Below, in pieces: positions 33,173 to 42,292 of a stretch of DNA of 64,000 nt. Below the pieces are notes generated by a model. It was not told where the DNA came from. It was given only the letters and a program-made list of their open reading frames with translations, and did no database searches. Made by a program: the position numbers and the translations under genes. The stretch's first letter is position 1. Each line of letters begins with the position of its first letter. Source of the DNA: Paenibacillus sacheonensis (lineage in GTDB: Bacteria > Bacillota > Bacilli > Paenibacillales > Paenibacillaceae); the NCBI RefSeq assembly GCF_009909195.1, contig NZ_JAAAMU010000020.1, forward strand, positions 1 to 64,000. Direction: 5' to 3'.

Positions 33173-34510
33173 TTAGGATCCGGCTTTCGCCGCCAGCTCC
33201 GTGCCCATCTTATTGATTTTGTCGTAGGCGTCTTCAATGGATTGCTGCCCGTAGGTGACGGCCTGCATCTCTTTATTGTACGTGTCTACCCATTCCGAGA
33301 AGCCGGCCGCGGCCGAATAGAACGGCAGCGCCTTCTCGACCGACAGGTCGTAGATTTCTTTGCCCAGCTTATCCTTCTCCGCGAGCGTCGGCTCCAGGTC
33401 CTTGTAGATGACCGGATTGATCGGAATGCCGCGCGTCAGCCCGAGCGTCTTGCCGGCTTCCTTGTCCGTGATGAACCAGCGCAGGAACCGTTTGGCCTCG
33501 TCCTTGTGCTTGGAATTGGCGCTGACGCTCAGGAAGATGGTCGATTGCGCCCAGCCGCCGCCGGAAGGACCCGTCGGCATGTTCACGACGCCTACCTTGC
33601 CGGGCATCAGCTGCTCCAGCGCGCTTACCGAACCGGTCGTCGCCCCCCGCGTCATGACCACGCCGGATGCCATCGGATCGGCTTGCGGGTCGTTCTCGAG
33701 GAAAGCGGCGCCTTTTTCCGCCGGCGGAACGATCTTGGCTTTGCGGAACTCCTCGTACGTCTTATAGAAGGTCATGAACAGGTCCTTGTCGAGCGTGAAT
33801 TTCTTGCCCCCGTCGGACATGACCGGATCCTTGCCCATGGAGGTCTGGTAGAAGTTGAAACCGTCCCAGGCCGTGGTGTCCCCGATCGGGTACTTGCCCT
33901 CCGGCAGCTTCGCGCGGGCGTCCCTCGCCCATTGAAAGAACTCGTCGTACGTCCAATTTTGCTTCGGAAGCGGAATGCCGTACTGCTCCAGCTCCGTTTT
34001 GTTGAAGGCGATGCCCGAGGCGTTCTGGCTGAGCGGAATGCCGTACAGCTTGCCGCCGATCTTCAAGTTGTCCACGACATTCGGATCCACGATTCCGTCG
34101 AGGTCGATATCGGACAAATCCTCAAGCTGCCCTCTGGCGACGTACTCCTGAATGTACGCGGCATCCATTTGCAGCACGTCCGGGATCGACTTGGAAGCCG
34201 CCAGCGTCGGCAGCTTCTGCCAATACGCGTCCCAAGCCATGAATTCCGGCTTGAAGGTCACGCCCGCGTTCTGCTTCGCGTAGAGCGCGAGCGCGTTCTT
34301 GGTCGCTTCGTGGCGTTCGTCGGTGCCCCACCACATCATGCCGAGCGTGACCGAATCCGCGGCCTTCGTCTCGCCGCCTTCGTTGGTGCCGGCGGCGTTC
34401 CCGCCGTCGTTGCCGTTACCGTTCCCTCCTCCGTTGCTGCTGCAGGCCGTCGCCGCAAGCAGCAGCGTCAGACCCGTCAATACTAGAGCCGATGGCTTTT
34501 TTCCGCGCAT
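33173..34510 (-). CDS. Extracellular sugar-binding lipoprotein (family 1 SBP)
   Basis: A 445-residue lipoprotein with signal sequence ending LLLAATAC (lipobox Cys near residue 23) and a Gly/Asn-rich spacer (GGGNGNGNDGGN). The binding domain starts at LGMMWWGTDERHEATK and contains WDAYWQKLPTLAASKSIPDV. ATG at 34510 is preferred over TTG at 34519, which almost touches the GAGGGG site. It is third in the operon after two permeases, an order inverted relative to the other importers in the window. Confidence 0.92.
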   Translation of the reverse strand: MRGKKPSALVLTGLTLLLAATACSSNGGGNGNGNDGGNAAGTNEGGETKAADSVTLGMMWWGTDERHEATKNALALYAKQNAGVTFKPEFMAWDAYWQKLPTLAASKSIPDVLQMDAAYIQEYVARGQLEDLSDIDLDGIVDPNVVDNLKIGGKLYGIPLSQNASGIAFNKTELEQYGIPLPKQNWTYDEFFQWARDARAKLPEGKYPIGDTTAWDGFNFYQTSMGKDPVMSDGGKKFTLDKDLFMTFYKTYEEFRKAKIVPPAEKGAAFLENDPQADPMASGVVMTRGATTGSVSALEQLMPGKVGVVNMPTGPSGGGWAQSTIFLSVSANSKHKDEAKRFLRWFITDKEAGKTLGLTRGIPINPVIYKDLEPTLAEKDKLGKEIYDLSVEKALPFYSAAAGFSEWVDTYNKEMQAVTYGQQSIEDAYDKINKMGTELAAKAGS

Positions 34511-34547
34511 AACTCGCAATCCCCTCTCGAATTCGATTCGTGATTCG

Positions 34548-35378
34548 CTATCCTTTCAGTCCGGTCGTGGCGATTCCTTCGACGAAGTACTTCTGGGCGA
34601 ACAGAAAGATAATGACGGAAGGCGTGATGGACAGCAAGGACATCGCTAGCAGCTGACCCCATTGAATGTCGAACTGATCGATGAACATGCGCAGCGCAAG
34701 CCCTACGGTAAACTTGTCGATGGAGCTGATGTACAGGACCTGCGCGAAGAAATCGTCCCAGCTCCAGATGAAGGTGAAGATCGCGACCGTGACGAGCGCG
34801 GGCTTGATCAGCGGCAGGATAATCCGAAAGAAAATGCCGTACACGGACGTGCCGTCGATCTTGGCCGCTTCGTCCAGATCGCGCGGAATGCCGCGGATGA
34901 ATTGCACGAGCAGGAAAATGAAGAAGGCGCCGCCGCCGAAGAAGTGCGGCAGCACCAGCGGCACGTAGCTGTCGACCCAGCCGAGCTTGTTGAACAGAAT
35001 ATACTGCGGCACCACGATCACCTGGCCGGGCAGCATCATCGTGAGCAGCAAGATCGAGAACCAGACGCCCCGAAGCTTGAACTGGAGCCGGCTGAACCCG
35101 TACGCCACGAGCGCCGCCGTGAACACGCCGCCAGTTACGTTTCCGAGCTCCATCAGGAGCGTGTTGCCGAAGAAATGCGCGAAGGTGTAGTCGCCGGAGA
35201 AATGCCAGCCCTTGCTGTAATTCTCCCACATCGGCGTCGAAGGCCAGATCGTAGGCAGCCCCAGCTCGACCGTCTTCTTCAAGGAAGCGCCGACCCACCA
35301 GATAACCGGGTACAGCATCAGGAGCGAGAAGACGGTCAAGAACAAATGGTTGGACAATTTGCCCCGCATCGAACTCAT
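34548..35378 (-). CDS. Carbohydrate ABC transporter permease (MalG-like)
   Basis: A 276-residue permease with about six membrane segments and the EAA loop DLDEAAKIDGTSVYGIFFRIILPL. Its start overlaps the stop of the partner permease (ATGA). It ends in the usual GIATTGLKG tail. Works with the permease at 35375 and the SBP at 33173; the ATPase is not encoded here. Confidence 0.93.
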   Translation of the reverse strand: MSSMRGKLSNHLFLTVFSLLMLYPVIWWVGASLKKTVELGLPTIWPSTPMWENYSKGWHFSGDYTFAHFFGNTLLMELGNVTGGVFTAALVAYGFSRLQFKLRGVWFSILLLTMMLPGQVIVVPQYILFNKLGWVDSYVPLVLPHFFGGGAFFIFLLVQFIRGIPRDLDEAAKIDGTSVYGIFFRIILPLIKPALVTVAIFTFIWSWDDFFAQVLYISSIDKFTVGLALRMFIDQFDIQWGQLLAMSLLSITPSVIIFLFAQKYFVEGIATTGLKG

Positions 35379-36337
35379 TTGGCTTTCCCCCCATCCGACT
35401 CGTAGAATACCCAGTAGCGCGAAGCCAGGAAATTAAGGACGGTCAGCGCGGCCACGATGCCGAGCAGAATCCAGGCGAGCGCGGACGCGTAACCCATTTG
35501 GTAATGCTTGAACGCCTTGTCGTAGAGGAACAACGCATAGACGTACGTCGAATTGATCGGGCCGCCCTTGGTGATGATGAAGGCCGAGGTGAAAGTTTGG
35601 AACGAGCCGATGATGCCTAGCACCAGATTGAAGAACATGACGGGCGAGAGCATGGGAAGCGTAATGCGGATGAATTTTCGGAAGCGCCCGGCTCCGTCCA
35701 CCGAGGCGGATTCGTACAGCTCTTGCGGAATTTGTTTGAGCCCTGCCAGGAAGATAACCATGGTCGAGCCGAACTGCCACGTATTGAGCAGAATCAGCGT
35801 CCCAAGCGCGGTATCGGGATTCGTGATCCAGCCGACGCCTTGAATGCCGAACCAGGCCAGCACTTGGTTCACGTACCCGTCCAGGCCGAACATGTTGCGC
35901 CAAAGCGCGGCCACCGCGATGCTCCCTCCGATCAGCGACGGAAAGTAGATCGCCGTCCGGTAGAGGTTCATTCCCCGAATGTTCTTGGAGAGCGCGATCG
36001 CGACCATCAGCGAGAAGAACAGCTTCAGCGGAACCGAGATCAGCACGAAGACGAACGTTACGCTGAGCGATTTGGTGAAGGTCGCGTCATCGGTGAAGAT
36101 GTTGGCGTAGTTGGACGTTCCCGTCCAAACGGGCGTCTCCAGCAGCGAATAGTCCGTGAAGGACAAGTAGAAGGACTGCGCGATGGGCCATAGCGTCAGC
36201 AGAAAAAATCCGAGCAGCCACGGGGAAATGAACAGATAGCCGGCTAAATTGGTTTCTCCCTTGTTCTTGCGCTTTCTGCCGGGAGCCTTTACCGCCTCCG
36301 CGTAGCCTGCCTGCGATAACGGTGCAGCAGTACCCAT
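35375..36337 (-). CDS. Carbohydrate ABC transporter permease (MalF-like)
   Basis: A 320-residue permease. A basic cytoplasmic N-terminus (GRKRKNKGE) precedes the first segment (YLFISPWLLGFFLLTLWP); the EAA loop is ELYESASVDGAGRFRKFIRI. ATG at 36337 follows GGAGGAG by 4-5 bases; an upstream in-frame start at 36382 lacks such a site. First gene of the importer-uxuA operon, with a cre-like site about 60 bp upstream. Confidence 0.93.
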   Translation of the reverse strand: MGTAAPLSQAGYAEAVKAPGRKRKNKGETNLAGYLFISPWLLGFFLLTLWPIAQSFYLSFTDYSLLETPVWTGTSNYANIFTDDATFTKSLSVTFVFVLISVPLKLFFSLMVAIALSKNIRGMNLYRTAIYFPSLIGGSIAVAALWRNMFGLDGYVNQVLAWFGIQGVGWITNPDTALGTLILLNTWQFGSTMVIFLAGLKQIPQELYESASVDGAGRFRKFIRITLPMLSPVMFFNLVLGIIGSFQTFTSAFIITKGGPINSTYVYALFLYDKAFKHYQMGYASALAWILLGIVAALTVLNFLASRYWVFYESDGGKAK

Positions 36338-36395
36338 GTATCTCCTCCTCTGGGCGTTGTCATAATCCTGCGTATTTGACACTTCTTTACTCTAC

Positions 36396-36409
36396 CGAAA
36401 GCGGTTACA
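36396..36409 (-). promoter_or_regulatory. cre-like site (CcpA) upstream of the importer-uxuA operon
   Basis: On the minus strand TGTAACCGCTTTCG compares with the cre consensus TGWAARCGYTWNCW with two mismatches. It lies 58 bp upstream of the permease start in the 311-bp region shared with the divergent RraA-like gene. No other motif in this region is clear. Confidence 0.5.
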
Positions 36410-36648
36410 TGGGGAAAGGCGATGAAATTATGAAATGGTCGGATTATTTTAAGAAAGTGCCGCTTTGGGATTCGCACCGTTCCAAGCCGGCTGAATAGGG
36501 GGGAAATAATTATGCGGCGGCCGGAAAAGGCCTTAAGAATGTCGCATCGACAAATGTCCGCCCGTCCCTAACAATAGACTCGAGAGCCGGCCGCATCAGG
36601 CCGATGAACGACGAACCCCCACTATACTTTGCGAAAGAGGTGCACCGC

Positions 36649-37557
36649 ATGAAATTCGACAATTCCGAAGATATCGTTCAGCTTACGCCGCAATGGCAAG
36701 GAGAACGGTTCCCGAACGGCCGCCCGAAGGTACCGGAGGACGTGCTGCGCCGCATGCGCAAGATCACCCTGGAGGAGGCCTGGGGTCCGCTCTGGAACAG
36801 GGGTTACGCCTTTCAATTCGAGGGGGATCTCAAAATCGTCCATCCCGACAACATCATGGTCGGCCGGGCAGTTACGGCCGTCTTGGTCCCCAAACGCCCC
36901 GATCTGCACGAGACGCTGCTGAACTACGGTCATGAGCAGGAAGGCCGCAAGGGCTTCTTCAACCAGTGGGTGATCGATTCGCTCGTGGAGGACGACGTAG
37001 CCGTCATCGATATGTTCGACAAGGTTCATCTGGGCACGTACGTGGGCGGCAATCTGTCCACCGCGATATCGACCCGTACCAAACGGGGGGGCGCGGTCAT
37101 TTGGGGCGGCATACGGGATAATCAACAGGTGGCCGAGATCGAGAACATCAATATTTATTACCGGGGAAGCGATCCGACCGCCATCGCGGACGTCACGATG
37201 GTGGGCATGAACGTGCCGACGCGCATCGGCCGGGCGATCTGCCTTCCCGGCGACGTCGTGCTCGGCACCCCTTCCGGCGTCATCTTCATCCCGCCCCACC
37301 TCGCGGAGCTCACGGTCGCGCAGGCGGAGAAATCCCAGGTTCGGGACATCTTCGGCTTCGTCCGCCTCAAGGAAGGCGCGTACTCCACGGCCCAGATCGA
37401 TGCCGCATGGAATTCGGCCTTATGGAACGACTTCGCTGCCTGGTTCCGCAGCGACCCGTCCGCGAAGGAGTATCAGCATCTAACATGGGAGAAAGAACTC
37501 GAGGACGCGGCAAGGCTGGACGATGGCGGCGATCATCGTCATGACGTGCGTCTGTAA
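36649..37557 (+). CDS. RraA-like protein (HMG/oxaloacetate aldolase family)
   Basis: A 302-residue protein whose C-terminal half is the RraA/HMG-aldolase fold: HLGTYVGGNLSTAI, RTKRGGAVIWGGIRDNQQVAE (active-site Arg-Asp) and PGDVVLGTPSGVIFIPPH. The N-terminal 100 residues are longer than in E. coli RraA, as in sugar-acid dehydratase/aldolase-associated members. Divergent from the importer and close to uxuA, so an aldolase or lyase role in sugar-acid breakdown is more likely than RNase control. ATG at 36649 follows AAGAGGTG by 6 bases. Confidence 0.85.
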   Translation: MKFDNSEDIVQLTPQWQGERFPNGRPKVPEDVLRRMRKITLEEAWGPLWNRGYAFQFEGDLKIVHPDNIMVGRAVTAVLVPKRPDLHETLLNYGHEQEGRKGFFNQWVIDSLVEDDVAVIDMFDKVHLGTYVGGNLSTAISTRTKRGGAVIWGGIRDNQQVAEIENINIYYRGSDPTAIADVTMVGMNVPTRIGRAICLPGDVVLGTPSGVIFIPPHLAELTVAQAEKSQVRDIFGFVRLKEGAYSTAQIDAAWNSALWNDFAAWFRSDPSAKEYQHLTWEKELEDAARLDDGGDHRHDVRL

Positions 37558-37572
37558 TCGCGACAAGGAAAA

Positions 37573-37614
37573 GGACCTTGGATGAACGGCTCGGCCGCTT
37601 CCAAGGTCCCTTTT
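37573..37614. terminator. Bidirectional terminator between the rraA-like and AraC-type genes
   Basis: GGACCTTGG ... CCAAGGTCC with TTTT on either strand, between converging stops at 37557 and 37623. Confidence 0.85.
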
Positions 37615-37622
37615 GCTTGGCC

Positions 37623-38792
37623 TTATTTACCGACGGATTCCCGATAGTCCGTCGGGGACAAGCCAACCTTCCGTTTGAAAATTTGACTGAAGTACCGCGG
37701 GTCTTGATACCCCACCTGCTCGGCGACCTCGTAATTTTTGTAATGCGTGCTGCACAGCAGCTTTTTGGCGTTCTCGATCCGGATATGGGTCAAATGCTCG
37801 ATGAAGGTTCTGCCGGTATTCAGCTTAAAGAGCAGGCTCAAGTAAGTTGGCGTCATATAGACCTTCCGCGCCGCGCTTTGCAGCGACACCGCCTGGTATT
37901 CCTGCTCCATGTGATGAATGGCCTTCTTGATGATGCTGCGATGGCTTTCCTTCTGATCGGGCAGCATGGCGCCTCTCACGCCGACGAAGAAATGGCTGAC
38001 GTACGCCTTGATCTCCTCCAGCGTCTCCATCTTGACGATCGACATGACCTCGCATTTATTGCAAGCGCTGTCATAATTGACGCCCGCAAGCAGCTTCTTC
38101 TCGGAACCGATCAGCAGGCGGGCCGTCAATTCGTACATCGCCTGAATGTCGATCGGTCCTTGCTCGAGCAAGGCTTGATAGAAGGCTTCGACGGCCTCTT
38201 CGATGTCGGCATCCGTGTCGGCCGCCTTCAAGGCATCATGAAGCTCTTTCTCCATGTCCGCCGGGTAGTCGCCTGGCGTCTCGTACGGAGGAAGCTCGCT
38301 GTAATGAATGATTTTACCCGTTCCTCGGTAAAATTTGTTTTGCAGCGCGCGGGCGGCTTGCTCGTAGGATTGATGGACGTCGCGAAGACGGCTGCAGGGC
38401 TTGCCGACGCCGATGTTGACCGGCTGGCCGAAGCGCTGGCCCAGCATGCCTTGAACGGCCTCCAAATGTCCGGCGGATGCCCACGAGAACAGCAGGCCGA
38501 TCCGATTCTGGTCATCCATGAACACGATGCTGCCGCGCATGGCCCGCTGCTGCAAATAATCGCGTATCTCCTCGGTGCGAGGGATGCGCTCGTGCTCGTC
38601 GGCGCTGGAGGAATCCGGCTCCAGAAGCGCCAGCGCCGGATAAGTAAAGTAGGGATTCAAATTCAGGCAGGACAAGCCTTCTTTCACATTCTCGATATTC
38701 TGCGTGCGTCCCAGAACAAGATCCTGAAGAAAGCGGTCTCTCATCCAGGTCAGGATGACATCGTCTTCGTACAGCAGCCCTTCACGAAGCAT
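37623..38792 (-). CDS. YesN-like AraC regulator without a receiver domain
   Basis: A 389-residue protein equivalent to the middle and C-terminal part of YesN response regulators: MLREGLLYEDDVILTWMRDR and FLQDLVLGR start where the linker after the receiver would, and the AraC module (SLQSAARKVYMTPTYLSLLFK, NYEVAEQVGYQDPRYFSQIFK) is complete. No receiver is encoded upstream: only 118 bp separate it from the GntR gene. ATG at 38792 follows AAGGGGA. A CNKC pair (YDSACNKCEVM) might bind metal or a ligand. Probably responds to a ligand rather than to a kinase. Confidence 0.85.
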   Translation of the reverse strand: MLREGLLYEDDVILTWMRDRFLQDLVLGRTQNIENVKEGLSCLNLNPYFTYPALALLEPDSSSADEHERIPRTEEIRDYLQQRAMRGSIVFMDDQNRIGLLFSWASAGHLEAVQGMLGQRFGQPVNIGVGKPCSRLRDVHQSYEQAARALQNKFYRGTGKIIHYSELPPYETPGDYPADMEKELHDALKAADTDADIEEAVEAFYQALLEQGPIDIQAMYELTARLLIGSEKKLLAGVNYDSACNKCEVMSIVKMETLEEIKAYVSHFFVGVRGAMLPDQKESHRSIIKKAIHHMEQEYQAVSLQSAARKVYMTPTYLSLLFKLNTGRTFIEHLTHIRIENAKKLLCSTHYKNYEVAEQVGYQDPRYFSQIFKRKVGLSPTDYRESVGK

Positions 38793-38910
38793 AGTCGATT
38801 TCCCCTTTATGAAAGGATGGTTGCCAGCATGCATGCCGCCAGCTTGTCCGGGGAAATTGCATCTGCGCTTCCCTTCAAGAGCTTTCCCCGGATTGATTCC
38901 TACCCCGCCG

Positions 38911-39558
38911 CTATTCCAAATCGATGAGCTTATAAGCGTGCATGTGCTCGATAAACGCGGCCTCGGCCGCGTCCGCATCGCCCGAGCGCAGCGCGTCGAT
39001 AAGAAGGAGATGCCATTCGGCCAGCACCTCGGTCGTATAATGGCGATTGGAGAAGGCCATGAACCGCATGACTTTAGTGCGCATATGATTCCACAGCTCC
39101 AGAATGGCGTGATTGTCGCAGCGCTTGTAGAAGAACGCATGGAAATCCATGTCCAGCTCCAGAATGCGCAGCATTTCTTTTTGCTTGTTGGCGATCTCCA
39201 TCTCTCCGATGATGCCGTGGAGGTAACCATAGTCCTCTTCCGTCAACAGCGGCATCGACTGCCGGACGGCGAACCCTTCGATAATTTCGCGGAGGATGAA
39301 GATATCCTTGATTTCCTTCGCGGTGATCGTGGAGACGACCGAACCTTTATTCGGAATGCCGGTGATCAAGCCCTCCTGCTTCAACCGTTCCAATGCCTCG
39401 CGCACGGGGGCTTGACTAATCTGGTATTTCCCCGCGATCTCCATGACGATCAGGCGGGTGCCCGGCTGGAGAATGCCGGCGAGAATGTCCTTCTTCAAGC
39501 CCGCATACACATGTTCGCTGATCGATTGGTTCGGATAATTCACCTGATTGCTGCTCAT
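38911..39558 (-). CDS. GntR-family regulator, FadR/FCD subgroup (UxuR-like)
   Basis: A 215-residue regulator. The winged helix (SISEHVYAGLKKDILAGILQPGTRL, QISQAPVREALERLKQEGL) is followed by an FCD ligand domain (DIFILREIIEGFAVRQ, EMLRILELDMDFHAFFYK, IDALRSGDADAAEAAFIEHMH). FCD-type GntR proteins commonly sense uronates or their breakdown products, which suits the uxuA neighbourhood. ATG at 39558 is 11 bases from AAAGGAG; a GTG at 39567 is an alternative start. A near-perfect palindrome lies downstream of its own promoter. Confidence 0.93.
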   Translation of the reverse strand: MSSNQVNYPNQSISEHVYAGLKKDILAGILQPGTRLIVMEIAGKYQISQAPVREALERLKQEGLITGIPNKGSVVSTITAKEIKDIFILREIIEGFAVRQSMPLLTEEDYGYLHGIIGEMEIANKQKEMLRILELDMDFHAFFYKRCDNHAILELWNHMRTKVMRFMAFSNRHYTTEVLAEWHLLLIDALRSGDADAAEAAFIEHMHAYKLIDLE

Positions 39559-39587
39559 GGCGTTCACTGCTCCTTTCAACATTATTG

Positions 39588-39651
39588 ATTATCGATAATC
39601 GATAATGTTGTGCGTAGCTCTTATTATAGGGATTGTTTCCGGGCTCCACAA
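39588..39651 (-). promoter_or_regulatory. Promoter and operator of the GntR gene
   Basis: Minus-strand -35 TTGTGG (39646-39651) and -10 TATAAT (39623-39628) are 17 bp apart. Just downstream of the expected start point lies ATTATCGATAATCGATAAT (39588-39606), a 19-bp palindrome perfect except for its unpaired centre. The position is right for autorepression by the GntR/FCD protein. The remainder of the 339-bp gap to 39898 shows nothing else. Confidence 0.8.
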
Positions 39652-39897
39652 CCGTTTTTATTGTAGAAATTCGTCGCCTTCTGTAAACGCGAAAAAACCG
39701 ATTCGGGATACGCAGCGGTTCCGTTATGCGCGGTCAGCGCGGATAGATGCGTGCCGAGACTAGCTCTCCTTCAGCAAACCGGTATCAACCGTCCCGAATC
39801 GCGAGATGGATCCCCGTTCCCCGGTATCGGCTGCATACTTTTTCCTTTCAAGCTTCTATAATGAGAGCGACAAGAATCGCGAAGGGAATGATCGTCC

Positions 39898-42180
39898 ATG
39901 GTGAGCGGAACGGAAACAACGGTCCTGACGGGGACTGCGGCAGGCATGAAGCTGGAGTGGGACATTGCGAAGGACGAGGCGCGGCTGCTGACTTCAGGCC
40001 CGGATGCCGGCGGCCGGACGGTCTGGACAGGCAGTCTGCTGCCCGCATTCGAACTTGAAGCCGACGGAACGAATCTGTACGTGAAAGCGACGGCGGCCAT
40101 CGCCGTACTCGGGGAGAACGGGGATTGGCAAATCGCGCTCGACTTCGGCGAGCACGGATCGGGAGTCCTGACCTGCGATTTGCCCGCATGGGGGTTTCGC
40201 GTCAAGCATCTGGAGCTCGGCTGGCTTCGCATCCCGCGCATCGTCTCGATGCAGTTCGGTACCCGGCCGCTGACGCCGGCCGAATGCCGCCGTACGCCGT
40301 CCGCCGCCTGCGTCCATTGGCCGGACTGGGCCGCGGAAGGCTACTGCGTTCCTGCAGCGGGCTCCTCGCCGACCCATTCGTTCTGGCGCTCGTGGGACAT
40401 GGGGAACGCGCGGCTGCCGCTCGGCAGCTTCGGCGATGCCATGGGCACGCCGTACGCTGCGGCCTTCCCGCGCCCGCTCTACGCCGCGGCGATGGGCGGC
40501 CGGCACGGCTGGCTGGCCTTCGGCCCCGGCGAGGTGCCGGATGCGCCGCTTACGCTGCAGCTTCGATCCTCGACAGCCAGCATGCATTACGCTTACCGCG
40601 AGGATCTGTGGGGACCGGGAACAGCAGCCAAGCGCGTCTGGGCCGAACCGCTGAGGCTCGCTTGGGGCGGCACCGGCTATGATGCGCTCGGCGCGCTCTT
40701 CGACAGCTTCGGCCCGTTCGAGACGAAGTCTCCTCGGCATCTCCGTTCCTTCCTCTGCACATGGGGCGATTTCAAGGAAGGACGATTCGACCTGAAACGA
40801 TTCGTGCAGCGGGTGTCCGGCGCCACGCCGGCGGACATGGTCATTCTGGACGATTCGTGGGAGACGTTCGTCGGCAGCGCCGAACCGGATTACGCGCTCT
40901 TCCCGGACTTCGACAACGATCTGGCGAATATACGGGAGCATGGATTCGAGCTTGCGTTCTGGCAGAGCGTCGGCTGGACGGACGATCCCGCGGCTCAGGG
41001 ATTGACGAAGGACGATCTGCTGTGCGGCCCGGACGGCGAACCGCGCGAGTGGCGCTGGTCCGGCAGCCCGTTCGGCGGCAAGTTCCACTATCTGCTCGAT
41101 CCGAGCTCCGAGCGGACGAGAAGGCTGGTCACCGCGCGCACGGAACGCTTGGTGAAACGCTGGAAGCCCGCGGCGCTGAAGCTCGACTTCGGCTACGGCT
41201 TCCCGGGGCCGGATGCGGCCGTTCCCCGCGATCCGGCCTTTCGCGGCGAGCGGCTGGCCTACTCGCTGCTGAAGCTGGTTCACGACGCCGCCAAATCCGT
41301 CGATCCGAACGTGACCATCATCTACTACGGCATTCATCCGCTCATGCGCGCCGTCTCCGACTTGGTCAGCATCGACGATCTGGGAGACGCCGGAGACAGC
41401 GCGGCGCACGAGATTGCCGGCCATAACCAGCGTTGCCTGTGGGCTTCGCTCGCGGCGAGGCACGGCATGGCGGTCAATACGTCGACCGGCTATTACTGGA
41501 AAGCGCTCGGCTCGATTCTGCTCGATACGGCCGTCGTCGGCGTCAACGGGCTGACGCTCGGAGAAACCGACAACGACGGCCATCGCATGGAAGCCGCCGA
41601 CCGTAACCGCTGGACGGCGCTGCAGAGCTGGCATCGGCGCACCTGCGGCTGGAAGCCGCTGTGGCTCGACGCCGATCCCGGCAGCCTCAAGGGCGAGCCG
41701 TGCCTCGTCTCGTGGGGGCGGCTGGAGGCCGAACCGGTTGGCGCTCATCCACATAGCGCTGGACTGAATGCGGTTACTCCAGTTGACGCTACTCAGAAAG
41801 TAATTCGTCCGGAGGGCGCCGGGCCGGACGCCCGACTAGACGGCAGCGCGGCATCCCGGCTTACGGCGCTTGCCCTTCGCTGCGAGGGCGAGACTGCCGT
41901 CAGCTATCCCGTCGCGGGTTCGGTCTCGTTCACCGGCCGCTGGGCCCTCATCGCGCAGGACGACCGCGACCTCGCGGATTCGGCCAGGGTCGCCTGCATT
42001 CCGTTCGCGGCCGGCGAGCTGCGGCTGGATCGTCCGTTCAGCCGGGTGCATGTCTATGCGGCGGAAGGCGGCAAGCTGAGGCTCGAGCGCACAATCGCCG
42101 CCGCCGACCTGCCGGAACGGAAGCTGATCGCAACGGAAAGCGAGCTCGATTCGATTGCCGGTTTCCTGATCGAGGAATAA
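39898..42180 (+). CDS. GH36-like alpha-galactosidase family protein
   Basis: A 760-residue cytoplasmic glycosidase: beta-rich N-terminal region (1-270), a barrel with MVILDDSWETFVG, LAFWQSVGWTDDP, PAALKLDFGYGFPGPD (the Asp in LKLDFGYG fits the clan-D nucleophile position) and VSIDDLGDAGDS, and a beta C-terminal domain. The overall order agrees with GH36 or related melibiase families; substrate is inferred only. The ribosome binding site is weak (AAGGGA, 10 bases). It converges on the GH127 gene and is closed by a shared terminator. Confidence 0.75.
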   Translation: MVSGTETTVLTGTAAGMKLEWDIAKDEARLLTSGPDAGGRTVWTGSLLPAFELEADGTNLYVKATAAIAVLGENGDWQIALDFGEHGSGVLTCDLPAWGFRVKHLELGWLRIPRIVSMQFGTRPLTPAECRRTPSAACVHWPDWAAEGYCVPAAGSSPTHSFWRSWDMGNARLPLGSFGDAMGTPYAAAFPRPLYAAAMGGRHGWLAFGPGEVPDAPLTLQLRSSTASMHYAYREDLWGPGTAAKRVWAEPLRLAWGGTGYDALGALFDSFGPFETKSPRHLRSFLCTWGDFKEGRFDLKRFVQRVSGATPADMVILDDSWETFVGSAEPDYALFPDFDNDLANIREHGFELAFWQSVGWTDDPAAQGLTKDDLLCGPDGEPREWRWSGSPFGGKFHYLLDPSSERTRRLVTARTERLVKRWKPAALKLDFGYGFPGPDAAVPRDPAFRGERLAYSLLKLVHDAAKSVDPNVTIIYYGIHPLMRAVSDLVSIDDLGDAGDSAAHEIAGHNQRCLWASLAARHGMAVNTSTGYYWKALGSILLDTAVVGVNGLTLGETDNDGHRMEAADRNRWTALQSWHRRTCGWKPLWLDADPGSLKGEPCLVSWGRLEAEPVGAHPHSAGLNAVTPVDATQKVIRPEGAGPDARLDGSAASRLTALALRCEGETAVSYPVAGSVSFTGRWALIAQDDRDLADSARVACIPFAAGELRLDRPFSRVHVYAAEGGKLRLERTIAAADLPERKLIATESELDSIAGFLIEE

Positions 42181-42211
42181 GCGAGGAGGTCCGGTAACCT
42201 GACAGCAAGAC

Positions 42212-42265
42212 AAAAAGAGCTGTCCACGGCAGCCACTTCATGCGGCCTACCGCGAACAGCTCTTT
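42212..42265. terminator. Bidirectional terminator between the GH36-like and GH127 genes
   Basis: AAAGAGCTGT(c)C...CGG ... CCG...G(a)ACAGCTCTTT with A-run on the left and T-run on the right, located between converging stops. Confidence 0.85.
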
Positions 42266-42292
42266 CGATTCTAATCAACCAATGACATGCAT

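Noticed and set aside
37623..39230. 535-residue version of the receiver-less AraC regulator
   Set aside because: The extra N-terminus is the antisense-like shadow of the GntR gene on the same strand; the ATG at 38792 has the ribosome binding site.
39994..41754. 586-codon minus-strand frame opposite the GH36-like gene
   Set aside because: Typical GC-rich antisense shadow: Arg/Ala-rich, no homology, no ribosome binding site.
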